Source: Todiramphus chloris collaris
Taxonomy: Eukaryota; Chordata; Aves; Coraciiformes; Alcedinidae
Direction: 5' to 3'
Assembly (NCBI GenBank): GCA_025345505.1
Contig: JANVCC010000021.1
Coordinates: forward strand, 28,220,970-28,284,969
Length of the DNA: 64,000 bases
Part shown: positions 1 to 11,757 of the stretch, in pieces
Numbering within the stretch: the stretch's first letter is position 1
Layout of the letters: the number at the start of each line of letters is the position of its first letter
Position numbers and translations under genes: made by a program
Notes under the pieces: model-generated
What the model was told of the DNA's origin: nothing
What the model saw: only the letters and a program-made list of their open reading frames with translations
Database searches by the model: none

Positions 1-2232
1 AAGAGAAAAATGTTACAAAATATAACATAGCTTGTTTACCAGAGGGAAATCTAAGGTGCAATGAGCCAGAGACATTGCTGCAAGGATATCTGCTTGGGAG
101 AAAGGACGGTTCCTGGATTTGGACAAATTGCTCTTTTATTCCTATATCTTGTCTTTCTATTTGGAAAAGTTTTCAGAAGAAGAAAGCTACTGTTCTGCCT
201 GAGCTAAGTACAGCCGTGCTCTCAGGTTTTGCAGTCAACTTGCAAAGATCTAATTCAGGAGAAAAAATTATCTGCTGTTCTCAGAAACAGCTAACTTAGA
301 CTGGTTTCTGCTGGCAGAGGGCTTTCTTAAAAGTCTGGGAAAACATTTAGCTAGCAAACTGGCCTGTAAATGAAGAGCACTACTTGCCAGGAATACAGCT
401 GAAATAGGTTAGTTTGGTAAGAAGGGCTAACGTACAGAATTCTCCAGCATTCACATCTTTTATGCATGGAAAACTTGGCCAGAAACTTTGGGTTTATTGT
501 CTTGTTTGGGTTGGTTTTTTTTTTTTTTCTCCTAAAAATGAGAGCATTTATTTCTCTCCTAAAAAATGGAATATTTATTTAAGGTGCCTTTAAATTGCAT
601 TTTGTTTACTTCTCCATGAAAATGCATTAGATTTTACCGAAGGAAAAAAAAAAAACCAAACTCCCGACAAATGTCACGTTCCATTTGAAGACTTGACTTG
701 AAATCACAACTTTAGCTGATGGCAAGTGTTTAATTATGCCCCCCTCAACGCAACACTGCTTTACTTACTATCACTACAAGAAAGCCAGACAATTGGTAAC
801 ATAGGAAAGAATTTCTGCAGTGTTGTCCAAGAGTTTGGTATTACTAGTATGACCCAGAGGGTCTACATTTGGACAATCTAAACCTAAAACCACATAGATA
901 CTGGTGTTAATAGCCTTTCGTGTGTTAAGGTGAATAACCCCAAGCACTGTTAGTTCTGATTGTCCACTCAGTCTTTTTAGTCATGGATGAGAGTTGACAG
1001 GCATGTGCCGGCTGTAACGTGTCAGACTTTATGCCAGGTTACAGCATCACTGGAAGAACCGTAACTGATTCTGTGTTTCTCTAGTTCAGCTTTTGCTGTC
1101 ATTGTTGGCTGCTGAATGCATTTAATGTATGGTTTGCCTTCCTTAGTCTTTCTAGTGACTAGAAAGAACAAAATTTAAGTTTTTCTAAACAGGCCTATTG
1201 AATGCTTAGCTATATCCTTCCTCTAGACATCTGGTGTACAAGGGATAGAGTTTATATGCTTAAAGTTTAATATGTTGGCTCGCTCTGTCTGAAAGGATAT
1301 TAAACTTTGTAGTGACAGTAAAAAGCTGGGGAGTAAAGCAGAGATTACTGTGTGCCTTGAGCAGCTGCTGGATTGTGCGCTGACTGGCTTGCAGTGAAGG
1401 AGAATCTCAGCGGATTGGTACTTGGTGTGTTGTTCAGTTTTATTTTAATGTTGACCTCAATTCTGTACCAAAGGATGGAGCTGGAGGTGCTCCTTTACCA
1501 AAATGATGTGCTGGGCTTTCCTTTGAGTTGAGAAGGTTTTCTGCAACTGTACTGTTCTCTTCATGACTCTTGCTCCACAACTGCTTTTTCAACAAGGGAA
1601 TTGCGAATTGTTCATAGTCTTACCATCAGAAAAAAACTTCTCTTGGAGCTTATCCAAACTGTTCCTGTACTCATATTACAACTTATTCATGTCTTCACTC
1701 TGATAAAAGTTAGAAATTTTTAATATCTTTGGTTTATTTTGGGTTAATGCGCATGCTGAGAGATGACATAAATGCCATACATCGTGTCCTGCTGGGAACG
1801 TACATGGAGTGAAGGATTGAGTGGGCTTCTGCTTGTAAAATGCTGGACTAAGAGATGTCGCTTCTCAGTGTGGGAAATAGGTCTGTATCTGACCTCAAAA
1901 TTGAGACTTCATTGCACTGACTGTGTGTACTCTGCTGTTAACCTGTCCAAATGATTACTTACCTTCCTGAGCACACTTAGTATTTGCAGTTGCAGATATT
2001 TAGATGTACATTGCCATTTTTGTCTAAAGTGTTTAAACTGCTTGTACCATTGAATTTTGAGTGTGAATGAAGCAGGAATGAAGGATTCTGTGTAGTATAA
2101 GCATTCTTTTCACATCTAGAATAGCTGTCCAACTGAAAACCTTGTTTCAGAACAGAAGAAACACACAGCGAAGAAAGAGCTGGTTTGAGCTTATAGATGC
2201 TTTTCCTTTGGCCAGGCAAGGGGGCTACCTAA
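1..2232. other. Intergenic or intronic DNA, no gene seen
   Basis: AT-rich sequence with scattered homopolymer runs, including a T run near 513-530 and an A run near 643-655. The open frames here are short and show no recognisable domain. I see no repeat family, splice-site pair or RNA gene I would defend. Confidence 0.6.
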
Positions 2233-3075
2233 ACAGAATCACAGAATATCTGAAGTTGGAAGGGACCTATAAGGATCATTAAGTCCAACTCATGCTCCTT
2301 GTAGGACTACCTAAAACTAAATCATATGACTAAGGGGCATCGTCCAGACATTCCTTGAACTCTGACAGGCTTGGTGCCATGACTGTTTCCCTGGGGAGCC
2401 TGTTCCAGTGACTGACCACCCTTTCAGTGAAGAACTTTTTCCTAATGTCCAATCTGAACTTCCCCCAATGCAGCTTCATTCCGTTTTTTTGTGTCCTGTT
2501 GCTGGTCACCATAGAGGGGAGATCAGCACCTCCCTGTCCGGTACCCCCCTTGAGGAAGCTGTAGATGGTGATGAAGTCATCCCTCTGCCTTCTCCAAACT
2601 GAATGAACCAAGTAACCTCAGCTGCTCCTCGTAAGTCTTGCCCTTGAGGCCTTTTACCATCTTGGTTGCCCTCCTCTGGACACACTCTACTAGTTTGATG
2701 TCCTTCTCCTGTCAACGTGCCCAACACTGCAAGCAGTACTCAAGGTGGGACTGCACCAGTGCAGTGTAGGGTAGGACAATCACCTCTGTCAACCAACTAT
2801 GCTGTGCTTGATGTACCTTGAGATGTGTCTTTTTGCTGCCAAGAGGACGCTCTTGATTCTTATTCAACTTGCCATGCACTCAAGCCCCCAGATCCTCTTC
2901 TGCGGAGCTGCTCTGCAGCCTTTCATCTCCCAGTTTGAACATAGAGCCAGGATTACCCTGTCCCACCTGGAGAATCTGGCACTTGCTCTTGTTAAATTTC
3001 ATGTGGTTGATGATTCCCCACCTCTCCAGTCTATGCAGGTCTTTCTGTAAGGATTCCAGATCCAGGCTAGCCAGA
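2233..3075 (-). mobile_element. CR1 LINE fragment, 3' end, minus strand
   Basis: The plus strand opens with CAGAATCACAGAAT and then the antisense form of the CR1 3' UTR (guaGTTGGAagggacct...AAGTCCAACTC). The element therefore runs right to left and keeps its 3' end at 2233. The antisense C-terminal part of CR1 ORF2 follows. On the minus strand, pieces such as [17 protein letters not shown] (about 2400-2460) and DLHRLERWG followed by MKFNKSKCQILQVGQGNPG (about 2940-3050) match the region downstream of the CR1 reverse transcriptase. Several frameshifts and stops break the frame, so it is a fossil. The 5' end near 3075 is the usual LINE truncation and is only approximate. Confidence 0.93.
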
Positions 3076-3475
3076 GCCTGGAAGCAGCTGCAATAACATG
3101 CAAAGGCTGGCTTGCTAACCATCCAGGGATGCAGTCTGTGCATGGCTCTGGGAGGGCTGGGCACTGCCTCTGTGCTGCATCTTAGGGCTCCTTGCTTCAG
3201 GTGAGGTTGTTTGGTCCTGTGGACTGAGAGCCTATTTGCCTTGTGCAGTTTGTGCTCCCAAGAGATGTCTTCCAAGGTAGTTTAATGTGCTGAGACAGAT
3301 GGCACAATGATGCAAACCAAATCAGAGTAAGGAGGGATGAGTGGGATTTTTCCTTCGAAGTGTACACCTGATGCTCACTAAAAACCCTCTGTAGGTCCCC
3401 AGTGCCAGTCAGCATCCCATCTGTACTTCTCCAGGAGGATGCAAGACCAATTTTGTATGAAGCTGCCTGCACTAT
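3076..3475. other. Spacer between two CR1 fragments
   Basis: About 400 bases between two minus-strand CR1 copies. I recognise no gene or repeat. Its short open frames have no domain. Confidence 0.5.
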
Positions 3476-3882
3476 CACAGAATCATAGAATCCTTAAGGT
3501 TGCAAAGGACCTCTAAGATCATCAAGTCTAACCATTAATTCAACATTATCATGAGTCCTAAACCATGTCCTGAAGCGCCACATCTACATGTTTTTTGAAC
3601 ACCTACAGGGATGGTGACTCCACTACCAACCTGGGAAGTCTCTTCCAATGCCTCACCACTCCTTCAGTTATGAAATTTTTCCTAATATCCACTCTAAACC
3701 TCCCCTGGTGCAACATAAGCCCATTACCTCTCTTCCTATAGCTAGGTACTTCTGGGCGGAGACCAACCACTCACCTTACTACAACCTCCTTTCAGGTAGT
3801 TGTAGAGAGTGATGAGGTCTCCCCTCAGCCTTCTCTTCTCCAGACTAAACAATCCCAGTTCCCTCAGCCACTCCTCATAAGA
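3476..3882 (-). mobile_element. CR1 LINE fragment, 3' end, minus strand
   Basis: The plus strand begins CACAGAATCATAGAATCC and continues with the antisense CR1 3' UTR (aaggacctctaagatcatc). It then gives the antisense ORF2 C-terminus: the block around 3640-3700 corresponds to the conserved R+ FF/IT(E/V)RVV+HW segment. The copy is severely 5' truncated at about 3882, inside the sequence antisense to the FSLEKRRL...GDL region. It lies 400 bases from the preceding CR1 in the same orientation. It differs from that copy in its 3' UTR wording (ccattaattcaac... versus ...catgctccttgtagg), so the two are separate insertions from different subfamilies and not a split copy. Confidence 0.93.
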
Positions 3883-5599
3883 TGTATCATTTCCAGCACT
3901 CAGGAAAGTGTGATTATGGTTTTATTATTATTACCATCACCATCCTTTTTTCCAGTGCTACAAAACCCATTTGCCTTAAGTTTTTAGTGATCCATCTGAT
4001 GCTTCAGAAGAAATCATATTCATTAAATGTATACCTGAATATTGCCCATGAGGTGTCACTGTCGCTTTTGTCCGTGCAACTTGTGTGTGTGTGATGGGGC
4101 TGGGGTTGCCTGGCTCCTGTGCTCTGCAGTGTGGCAGCAGCAGCACTCTGTGTCTCTTGTCTTACAGAGAAGAATTAACTTATTCTCCTGCCTGATGAAG
4201 CATGACGGTCTATACACACACTGTTTGTAATAAAATGTGATGTTTGTGGTCAAAGAATTTATTGTAATGAGAGGACTTGCCAAATGGCAGATACGGCCTT
4301 CTCGGAAACAGATGTCTCAGTTGCAGTGTTCAGCTTCTGCTCTTGTGTGAGAGAACTGCGGAATCACGTTTATGCCCTACAATGGGCAGATTGTCCCCAG
4401 CTATCTGATCCAGGGTGTCTCCTTTTGTACCGGTTCTGCTTGAGTGGCTTTTTATGTTTCTTGCAACCAGCATTGAGCTGATCTGGTCTAACTGCAGTCT
4501 GATTCTGTGATTACTCTTTATTTATTTATTTAAAATAAGGCAGCCCATGCCCATGAAGTCTCAAAGAACAAGTCCTTCTTCCCAAGTTTTCTTCTAATCA
4601 ATCTTGCTGGGTTTTCATTCATCAGAACAAAAATGATGAATTTATTCCTGTTTTTCCCCAGGGCCACAGACAAAAGAGGATTTGCTACTTCCATTTTTCT
4701 GGTTAAAACTTTTTCCTCACCAACAGCATTGCTTTCAGATGTCACACTTGCTCTGAGACGTGGAGGACACATTCAAGATAACATGCTGTTCAAAGCACCA
4801 AGGGGCAGCTGCTCTCAAATACGTCTGGACAACAAGCACAAGGCGTGTTTACCTCCCAACCAGAGCCTAATGTTCACGCCATACTCAGGTAATTATGGCA
4901 TCAGCGTTTCCCTGGGGACTTCGAGGCATAAACAAAGAGACCACATCTCTTCTACAATGTGTTTGCATTTCTAAAAGCACCAAATTATAGATGGGCCTAA
5001 TGGGTTGAAGGTGCTTAAAGCAGAGCTGGTGCACTTCATGTGCAATATACCATAATTTGAAAAGCTATCACGTTGTGGAAACATCATTCAAGTGCTAATT
5101 TAAATAATACTAACATCTAAAATGAAGGCATGCTCTGACATTTATAGGTTTAATGTCTATTTCTGCACTCTACCGAAATAGATGGGCTGTGGGTGGATCT
5201 ATGATTATTGCTGTGCATTAGCAAGACAAAAATTGTGTAGGCAGCTGGTATTATGCCTGGGTAAATATAGATGAGGGTGAATCTACAGAGTAATTTTTTG
5301 ATGTCACATGTTTATTTAAGAAACAATTAGAAACAACGTTAACTTCAGCAGTGCTTAAGGCTTTGCAGAAGGAAAGAGGATCTTAAGAATGTGTTGACCA
5401 GATAGGTCTCCATCCTGCATAGCCTGTTATCCCAGTATCAGCGATAGGGTCATGTGATCCCAGAAGCAGTGGTTCCCTGATGTCCTCTGCCTGCTGAACA
5501 CTCATGGCTGTTGAGGCTGGGTGCATTGCCAGGCTATCTTCCCGGACAAATTGTGTGATGTCTGTGTTCTCTGCCCTTGTGGTAATCCTGAAAAATTTG
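3883..5599. other. Unique DNA, no gene seen
   Basis: Holds a short (TGTG) run at about 4081-4092 and a (TTTA) run at about 4518-4532. The 113-codon frame at 4633-4974 (plus) has no recognisable domain and no codon signal I can point to. I take it as chance. Confidence 0.5.
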
Positions 5600-5733
5600 T
5601 GTCATGGTTTAGGGTCAGGGTGGCCCCTTAGACCACTAACAGATGCTCTCTGTTAACCCCTCCCTCCCCAAAGGGGAAGAAAAAGGGAATAATGGAGAGA
5701 GACTTAGAGATTACAAAAGGAAACTAGAACAGC

Positions 5734-5739
5734 TTTAAT
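5734..5739 (-). promoter_or_regulatory. LTR poly(A) signal ATTAAA, copy 1
   Basis: Reads TTTAAT on the plus strand within CAGCTTTAATGG. The same site is in the second LTR copy at 23950-23955. It lies downstream of the TATA box in the sense direction, which fixes the LTR orientation. Confidence 0.6.
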
Positions 5740-6063
5740 GGAAATTTAAAAAAAAAAAAAAAAAAAATCATAAAATGGGATATATACAAATCTATACAAA
5801 ACCAGTATGGAACCCAACTGCCCTGATGGTAATTCCATCACCGTCACCACTGATGCTGTGTTGGCACCGGGGCAGTCCCAGGCTGGGCCCCGCAGCAGAC
5901 GGGAGCTGTGTTCAGGAGCTGGATTCTTGTACCAGGTTCAGGAACACACAGATTGGGATTGAAGGTACAATGGACAGAGTTCTCTTCAAATGCCAGCCAT
6001 TGAAGAAGCAAGGAAGAAGATGGAAGTCAAAGATCCAAGCCCTTGGCCCTCCTGATTCCTCAG

Positions 6064-6070
6064 CTTTATA
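6064..6070 (-). promoter_or_regulatory. LTR TATA box, copy 1
   Basis: The minus strand reads TTGGTATAAAGCTGAGG. The same motif stands at 24306-24312 in copy 2, about 350 bases upstream of that copy's ATTAAA signal. Confidence 0.6.
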
Positions 6071-6529
6071 CCAAATATGACATCTATAGGATGGAATACC
6101 TCATTGTTCAGTTTGGGGTCACCTGTCCTGTCCACTTCTCTCTGCAGGCTCTGCCTTTCACTTTCTGCACCCAACAACCTGGTACAGAAGATCCAGCAGG
6201 GGCCTTGGTCTGCACACCAATCCTTGGTACTAACTAACTCACTCTAAACATGGTGTGATATCACTGCTAGAGCAGACACTGTGTGAGAACAGGCTGCTAA
6301 CTTCAGACAGTGCAGCCACCCTGAAGAACCCAGCTGAAAAGTAAAATCACTGAACAGAATTAGTTCTGTTCTCACTCAAACCAGGATTTATTGATTCAGG
6401 GCTTTGGGCCAAAATGGGTATTTTTTTTTCTGACTCCTGGTATTGTATATTGTGGCAGGAGCAAGGGTAGCAGTCTTTTTGGAAGAACATGTTTTCATTG
6501 CTTACTGGCTAAAACAAGCTAAAGCTAGT

Positions 6530-6825
6530 AAAAACAGATGAGGAGAAGGCTGAGGTTCTCAACAACTTTTTTTCCTTCAGTCTTCACTCTCCCCCCACAC
6601 AACATTAAAAAATTGCAAGATGAGGCAAGTCCCTCTCACTGTATGTGAAAAATCAGGTTTGTGACCACCTGAGGAACCTGAACGTACATAAGTCTATGGG
6701 ACCTGAGTAGATGCACACCAGAGTCCTGAGAGAATTGACTGATGTAGTCGCCAAGCCACTCTCCATAACTGAGAAGTCCTGGCAGTCAGGTGAACTCCCT
6801 GGTGACTGGAAGAAGGGACACAGTA
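6530..6825 (+). mobile_element. Internal CR1 fragment (linker before the reverse transcriptase), plus strand
   Basis: Plus-strand translation gives the CR1 ORF2 segment just upstream of the reverse transcriptase core. A piece reading EEKAEVLNNFFSSVFT comes first (about 6540-6590), then after stops HTRVLRELTDVVAKPLS and SWQSGELPGDWKKG (about 6714-6815). Similarity stops where CR1 would continue into the IFKKG...NYRPVSLT block. The piece therefore lacks both the 5' part and the whole 3' end, which is unusual because CR1 copies normally keep the 3' end. A later deletion or rearrangement is likely. The LTR copy ends 146 bases upstream. Confidence 0.85.
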
Positions 6826-7618
6826 GTTGGGAAGGGTGGACATTTGTAATGTGGTTGTATGTGGGAAGGCAGGAAGAAATGGAATTGTGGCAGGAAATCA
6901 TGAAGCAGATGTGGCAAACACTTTTCTTACAGCAGCTTATTTATACCAAAGCACATGATACCATGACAATTTTTGAGGATTTCTGGCTTCTTGACATTTG
7001 TCCTACCTACTCCTTGTGAAAATTACTTATTTTTTTCTAGCACCACCCAAAATGATCATAGCAGCCTAGAGAGGTAAAGCACTAAAATGATGCAAGTTTG
7101 TTATGTGGAGAATGCTTCATTTTGGAAATATTTGTGATATAACAGGGCCGAGGGAGCTGCTACAACACAAATCTGGTAAGACAGCAAAAAGTGTACAATG
7201 TCCCAAGAAATTTACAATTAAATCAAAGAGGTGGGAAGAAGGATGAGAGTGAGCAGATAAGAGCAGCAGTGTTGGCCCAGGGCAATGATGGTTAGTTTAG
7301 GCAGAAGTACAGTTATGTTGGAGATGCCTGGTTTTAGAAGTGGGATGGTTTGATTTAGTCTTTGTCAAGCTTTCTGGCTCAGCACTGGCTGTAGAGACAC
7401 TTCCAAAGAGTAAATCTCATTCATCTAATTTTGATATACCCCTTTCTCTGGCTGTGGTGGGTCCTAAAACATTTGCCACTTCCTTTCTTCCCTCCCTCCC
7501 ACCCACTCCAATTACCATCAAGGAGAGAAGAGGTGTGGTACCTCTTTTCTTTCCCTCTATGTAATAACCTAATGATTATTACAATTAAGGAAGCAGAAAA
7601 ACTGATTTCTGGTCAGAA
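6826..7618. other. Unique DNA, no gene seen
   Basis: Nothing recognisable between two CR1 pieces. A short pyrimidine-rich patch (about 7481-7515) explains the local open frame. Confidence 0.5.
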
Positions 7619-8136
7619 ATCACAGAATGTCTTTGGTTGGAAGAGACCTTCAAGATCATCTAATCCAACCTTTGACCCAACACCACAAGCTCACCACTAA
7701 ACCATGTCCCTGAGCACCAGATCTACATGCCATTTAAATGCACCCAGGGATGGTGACTCCACCACTGCCCTGGGCAGACCATTCCAATGTTTGACAACCC
7801 TTTCAGTGAAGAAATGTTTCCTAATATCCATCCTAAACCTTTCTGGGAGCAGCTTGCATCCATTCCCTCTGGTCCTGTCACATGTCACCAGGGAGAAGAG
7901 CCTGTCTCCCCTCCTCGCTTCAACCTTCTTTCAGGTAGTTGTAAAGAATGATAAGGTCTCTTCTCAGTCTCCTCTTCTCCAGACTAAACAACCCCAGCTC
8001 CCTCACCCCCTCCTCCTAGAACTTGTGCTCTAGACCCTCCACGAGACTCACTGCCCTTTTCTGGACATGCTCCAGCACTTCTATGTCCTTCTTCTTGCGA
8101 GGGGCCCAGAACAGAATGCAATATTCAAGGTGTGAA
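7619..8136 (-). mobile_element. CR1 LINE fragment, 3' end, minus strand
   Basis: The plus strand opens TCACAGAATGTCTTTGGTTGG and continues with the antisense CR1 3' UTR. The antisense ORF2 C-terminus follows; the minus strand gives [19 protein letters not shown] at about 7760-7815. It ends near 8136 within the sequence antisense to the [16 protein letters not shown] stretch, which is the 5' truncation point. Its 3' UTR wording (cctttgacccaacaccac) is close to the copy at 3476-3882, suggesting the same subfamily. Confidence 0.93.
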
Positions 8137-11100
8137 ATGGATCCTGGAAAAAAAATGCAAGTGGAAATATGTAACATGAACAGTCTCCACAGCCTGTTTG
8201 TTTATTCTTATACTTAGAAATTCAAATAATGAGCATGATTAAACCCTCAAAGGATCTCAATTACTGACTCTTCCTCCCTTTTATGGCATGCTTTGAGGGA
8301 AATTATAATGAACATGCTATTAAACAAAACATGAACCCTCAGGCTATCTGGGCTACAGCATATCTTCTGCTCCTTGGAGTGTGCATAAGTCTCTCTCCCT
8401 ACTCCCCTCTGTGAGCCAAGATCCTAATAGGACTTTCTGGCCCTTCCTTGCTTCTGGACCTCAGAGTCAGGGTTTCTAGCCAGCATGTCAGGGAGAGCAG
8501 CAAAAAGGAGAACAGAGGAGTATGATGCTCTGACTGTCTCTCCACGCATGCTGAGACCTGAGGTGCTGCTGTGCTCAAATTGTGGTGCCATCCAGGTTAG
8601 TAACAGTTTGGGGGTTTTTTTCTTCCTTCCTTTTCTTTCCCCTCATCTCAGGGGAGTCAGACTCTGAGTTTCAGTGTAAAGCTCGGAGCACACAAATAAA
8701 TTGTAGACCATCCTGTGTGCAAGAGGAAAATTAATAGCAATGAAACTTTGCCTAGAGCTACAGGGAAAGGTGGAGCAGAATTTGCTGCTGCAGATGCCTT
8801 AAGCAGATCGAGTGTGCTGGAGTTTAGGTCCTGGTTCAATATATCTATCATAAAATAAATGTGCGCTCTACCATCATCTGCAGTGTGTGCACAGCAGCAA
8901 ACCAATCCAGACACAGCTAAAACTGTAATGGCCCAAAGGCAGGGGAGGAAAAGGACAAGCAGAAGGGAAGGAGGAGACGTGTGTTGTAGGAGAGAATAAG
9001 AACTGGGGTGGCATTGGGCGTGTGAAGACAAACCTGTGCCACTTTTCTTTGTGTGCTGTCACCAGAAGGTCTAGAACTCAGGTTGGTGATCACTCTCTTG
9101 GGGTCTGCCAGCAACCCTCTCTAAGCTGTAAACATTTCAAGATTTAATAGTTACCTCCCTTTTGCTATAACAAAGCAGGGAGGAGAAAGTAACTACAATA
9201 AAATCCTTGGCAGTCCTCAAAACACCCTGATGGACCCCACAATAACTACTCCCCACAAACAGGGTTACTTTTCCCACATCAAACTAGCCATATGCTACAA
9301 AAAAAAAACAAAGGCAAAACTTTAACACTGAAGTGAGTAAAATTTTTTCCCCCTTCCCAGAGAGCCAGTTCAACAGCATTTAAACTTCTGATATTCAGGA
9401 AAGGAAGAGGTGAGCGTTTGAGTGAAGATCCAGCACACAAAAACTTTGTGTCTGTTTTGCTTGGCCTCTGAACTGCAGGTGATGAGGAACTCTTGGTTTC
9501 AGAAAAATCCAAATACCAAGCTTAATAGTCAGAGCACACGACCTCCTCTGGGTTAGCTTTTTGTAACCCTCCAAATGCAACAGCATCCATCTGGTCTGTT
9601 TGTTACTTTTGATTTTATTTATTTTAATTTTTTTACTAAAAAAAAAAAAAAGTTCAAATATATGTTGCTCTGTGTGTGTCAATGATAAATGCCATTTCAG
9701 TCCAGAGGGATCAAGGGTGTGTAGCATATTTCTTTGATTTTGCAAGGCCAATAAAACTTGTGTCCTGAGATCATCTTCCTTTGGACATCCTTTCAGAGAA
9801 GCTTTTAATATTTGCTTTCCCTCCACAAGAAAAGCTGCACACAGTCATGGCTATTATGCCACGCAGGATTAACTCAAAGTACAGCACTGAACTTGCAAAG
9901 GTTTGGGGTTTTGAGCTTTCTGTAAAGTCTGCTACCTAAGTATTTAAGCACTCTTCTCATTTACATAATCTAATTATTACATTCAACTATTATCTGTTGT
10001 TCTCTCTCCCAAATCCTACATCTCATCTCCACTAGGCTAATGTTGTCAGAGCATTTAAATAGACTTGCATTAGATGAAGACAGGAGGAAAAATAAAGCAA
10101 GAAGATGATCACCAGTTTCCCAGCAGGGTTTGCAGCCCTTTAACCACAGTGCAGAGATGATGTGGTTGCTGATTCTACCTCTATATTAAATTTTGTCCCT
10201 AATAGCCATGGAAACAAAGAAATGTCAGTAAAAGTAACTGTTTTACTCAGTTCCTTTCTGACCACAGCCTGCACTAAAAGCTTTATTATTTGCTCTCTGC
10301 TCTGCATGCTGGAGGGAAAGTAGAGAGAAAGCAAGGTAGCTCACAGAGGGCAAGGATTGCTGCAGATATGGCAGGGAGGGTTAGAGCAGAAAGGCACCAG
10401 GCTGAGGTAGTGATGACCCAGGCAATTGAAGTGATGTCATCTTCAGTAAAAACAAGACCATCTCAATGCCCTACCTGTCTGCATCCTACCCCCTGCTCCT
10501 TTATGCTTCAGCCCAGAAACCTAAAGTGAAGGGGTGGATGCTGGGCCTGGTGGAACAACAGCAGAGAGAGCTCCATGAAGGAGTGTGGACAGCAAAGGCA
10601 AGGTGGACTCTAGCAACTGAGGAGCGGTCCCCAACTTTCCTCTCCTCTTACTCCAGCCTCTTTGTAACCCCGCAATGAAGGCTGAGACAGGGCTGGGAAG
10701 CAGGAGTGGGTGGCTTTAAGTAAAAGGAGCATAAGGCTGAGTGAGGAGAAGACGTGGGGAGGACAATTGTTATCAGTGTGGGAAAGAGGCAGGAAGCAGT
10801 TGGGGACATTAAGCTGTGAGAAAGGAGAAAGCTTTTCTTAAAGAAAATGGGGGCAAAAAACAGACTTGAGGGAGTGTTACATGTGGGTTGTAGATGAGGT
10901 ATCAAACAGGGCGTCACTGTTTCCCAGATGAAGGCTGTCCAGTGCCCTGGCTGCGGTGTGAGGTTCAGCAGGTTCTACTAATAAAAAAATTAAAAAAGTT
11001 AAAAAAAAAGAAATAACCAGGTGATCATATCTGATAGCCACCAGTAGTGCCACACTATGAATAGGAGTACTTGAAAGACGTGATTAAAATATTTCCTGCA

Positions 11101-11687
11101 AAACCCTCAACTGTGTTGGAATTTGGCAGAAAACAGTCAAAACCATTAGTCATTCTCTATTTTGTTTCTATTACCCAAACAGAAAAATATCATGAAAAAA
11201 ACCCAAATCTGCAGAATTTTCTTCATTGCTCTAACAGAGCTAGGGGTGCTTGTTGCTAGGTGTTGAGAGACTGAAAAGACTGGTGAACCTGACAGTCAAG
11301 CTTTGTGTAAATTTGCAAAATACACACAATGACAAACTGTTTGTTTGGGTTTTTTTTTCCTTAATCTATGAAGATTAGTTTAGCCACAGTGATCTTTGCT
11401 GTAGTGTCTAAGTGTAATCATCTTGATTTCCAGATGAATTCTTTTCAGAGTCTCACACTGAGTGGAGATACCCACACAAACATGGGTTTGCCCTGCGTAG
11501 TCATGAGCTGTCACCTCAATAGTGCCTCTGACGTTATTCCCTAGAAACTTATGACTGGGACCTAAAATAATGAGCATTATTTTAGAGTATTGTGCCATAA
11601 TTCAGCTTTCTTAAATCCAAAGAAGATTGGGTGTATGTGAAGAATGACTGATACTAGAAGCAAGATTGAAAGGGAAGCACTGTGTTA
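8137..11687. other. Unique DNA with a few low-complexity runs, no confirmed gene
   Basis: Contains a T/A-rich patch at about 9599-9654 and an A-rich patch at about 10980-11010. The 143-codon minus frame at 9395-9826 crosses the T/A-rich patch and has no recognisable domain. An exon-like segment at 8480-8595 is listed separately. Confidence 0.5.
8480..8595 (+). other. Exon-like segment (weak candidate)
   Basis: A 116-base stretch lies between an acceptor-like GGTTTCTAG (ends 8479) and a donor-like CAG|GTTAGT (donor at 8596). One frame is open throughout and includes MSGRAAKRRTEEYDAL and ends CSNCGAIQ. The polypyrimidine tract upstream is weak. I do not recognise the peptide. It may be chance or an exon of a long noncoding transcript. 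Confidence 0.15.
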
Positions 11688-11757
11688 AATGTATACTTAA
11701 AACATTGTACAAAATACTTAACCAAATGTATACTTACATTTAATTAAAGTATACATT
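11688..11757. repeat. Three copies of an 11-mer, two forming an inverted repeat
   Basis: AATGTATACTT occurs at 11688-11698 and 11725-11735. Its exact reverse complement AAGTATACATT is at 11747-11757. The last two could fold as an 11-bp stem with an 11-base loop (acatttaatta). No known element is recognised. Confidence 0.6.

Larger units (their letters stand above)
5600..6383 (-). mobile_element. Solo endogenous-retrovirus LTR, copy 1 (minus strand)
   Basis: The element runs from TGTCATGGTTTAGGG at 5600 to CTCAAACCA at 6383 and matches a second copy at 23817-24620 over its whole length. The minus strand is the sense strand. It starts TGGTTTGAGTGAGAACAG, carries a TATAAAG box (6064-6070) and an ATTAAA poly(A) signal (TTTAAT on plus, 5734-5739) in the right order, and ends ...CCATGACA. 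The TG...CA ends are typical of LTRs. Neither flank shows a primer-binding site or polypurine tract, and no gag, pol or env is next to it, so it is a solo LTR. A run of 20 A residues at 5748-5767 is an expansion not shared by copy 2. No clean target-site duplication is visible. The subfamily cannot be named without a library; an avian ERVL-like LTR is a guess. Confidence 0.85.

Noticed and set aside
9395..9826. 143-codon minus-strand open frame
   Set aside because: It runs through an A/T homopolymer patch (FFFFSKKIKINKIKSNK), has no domain and no supporting context.
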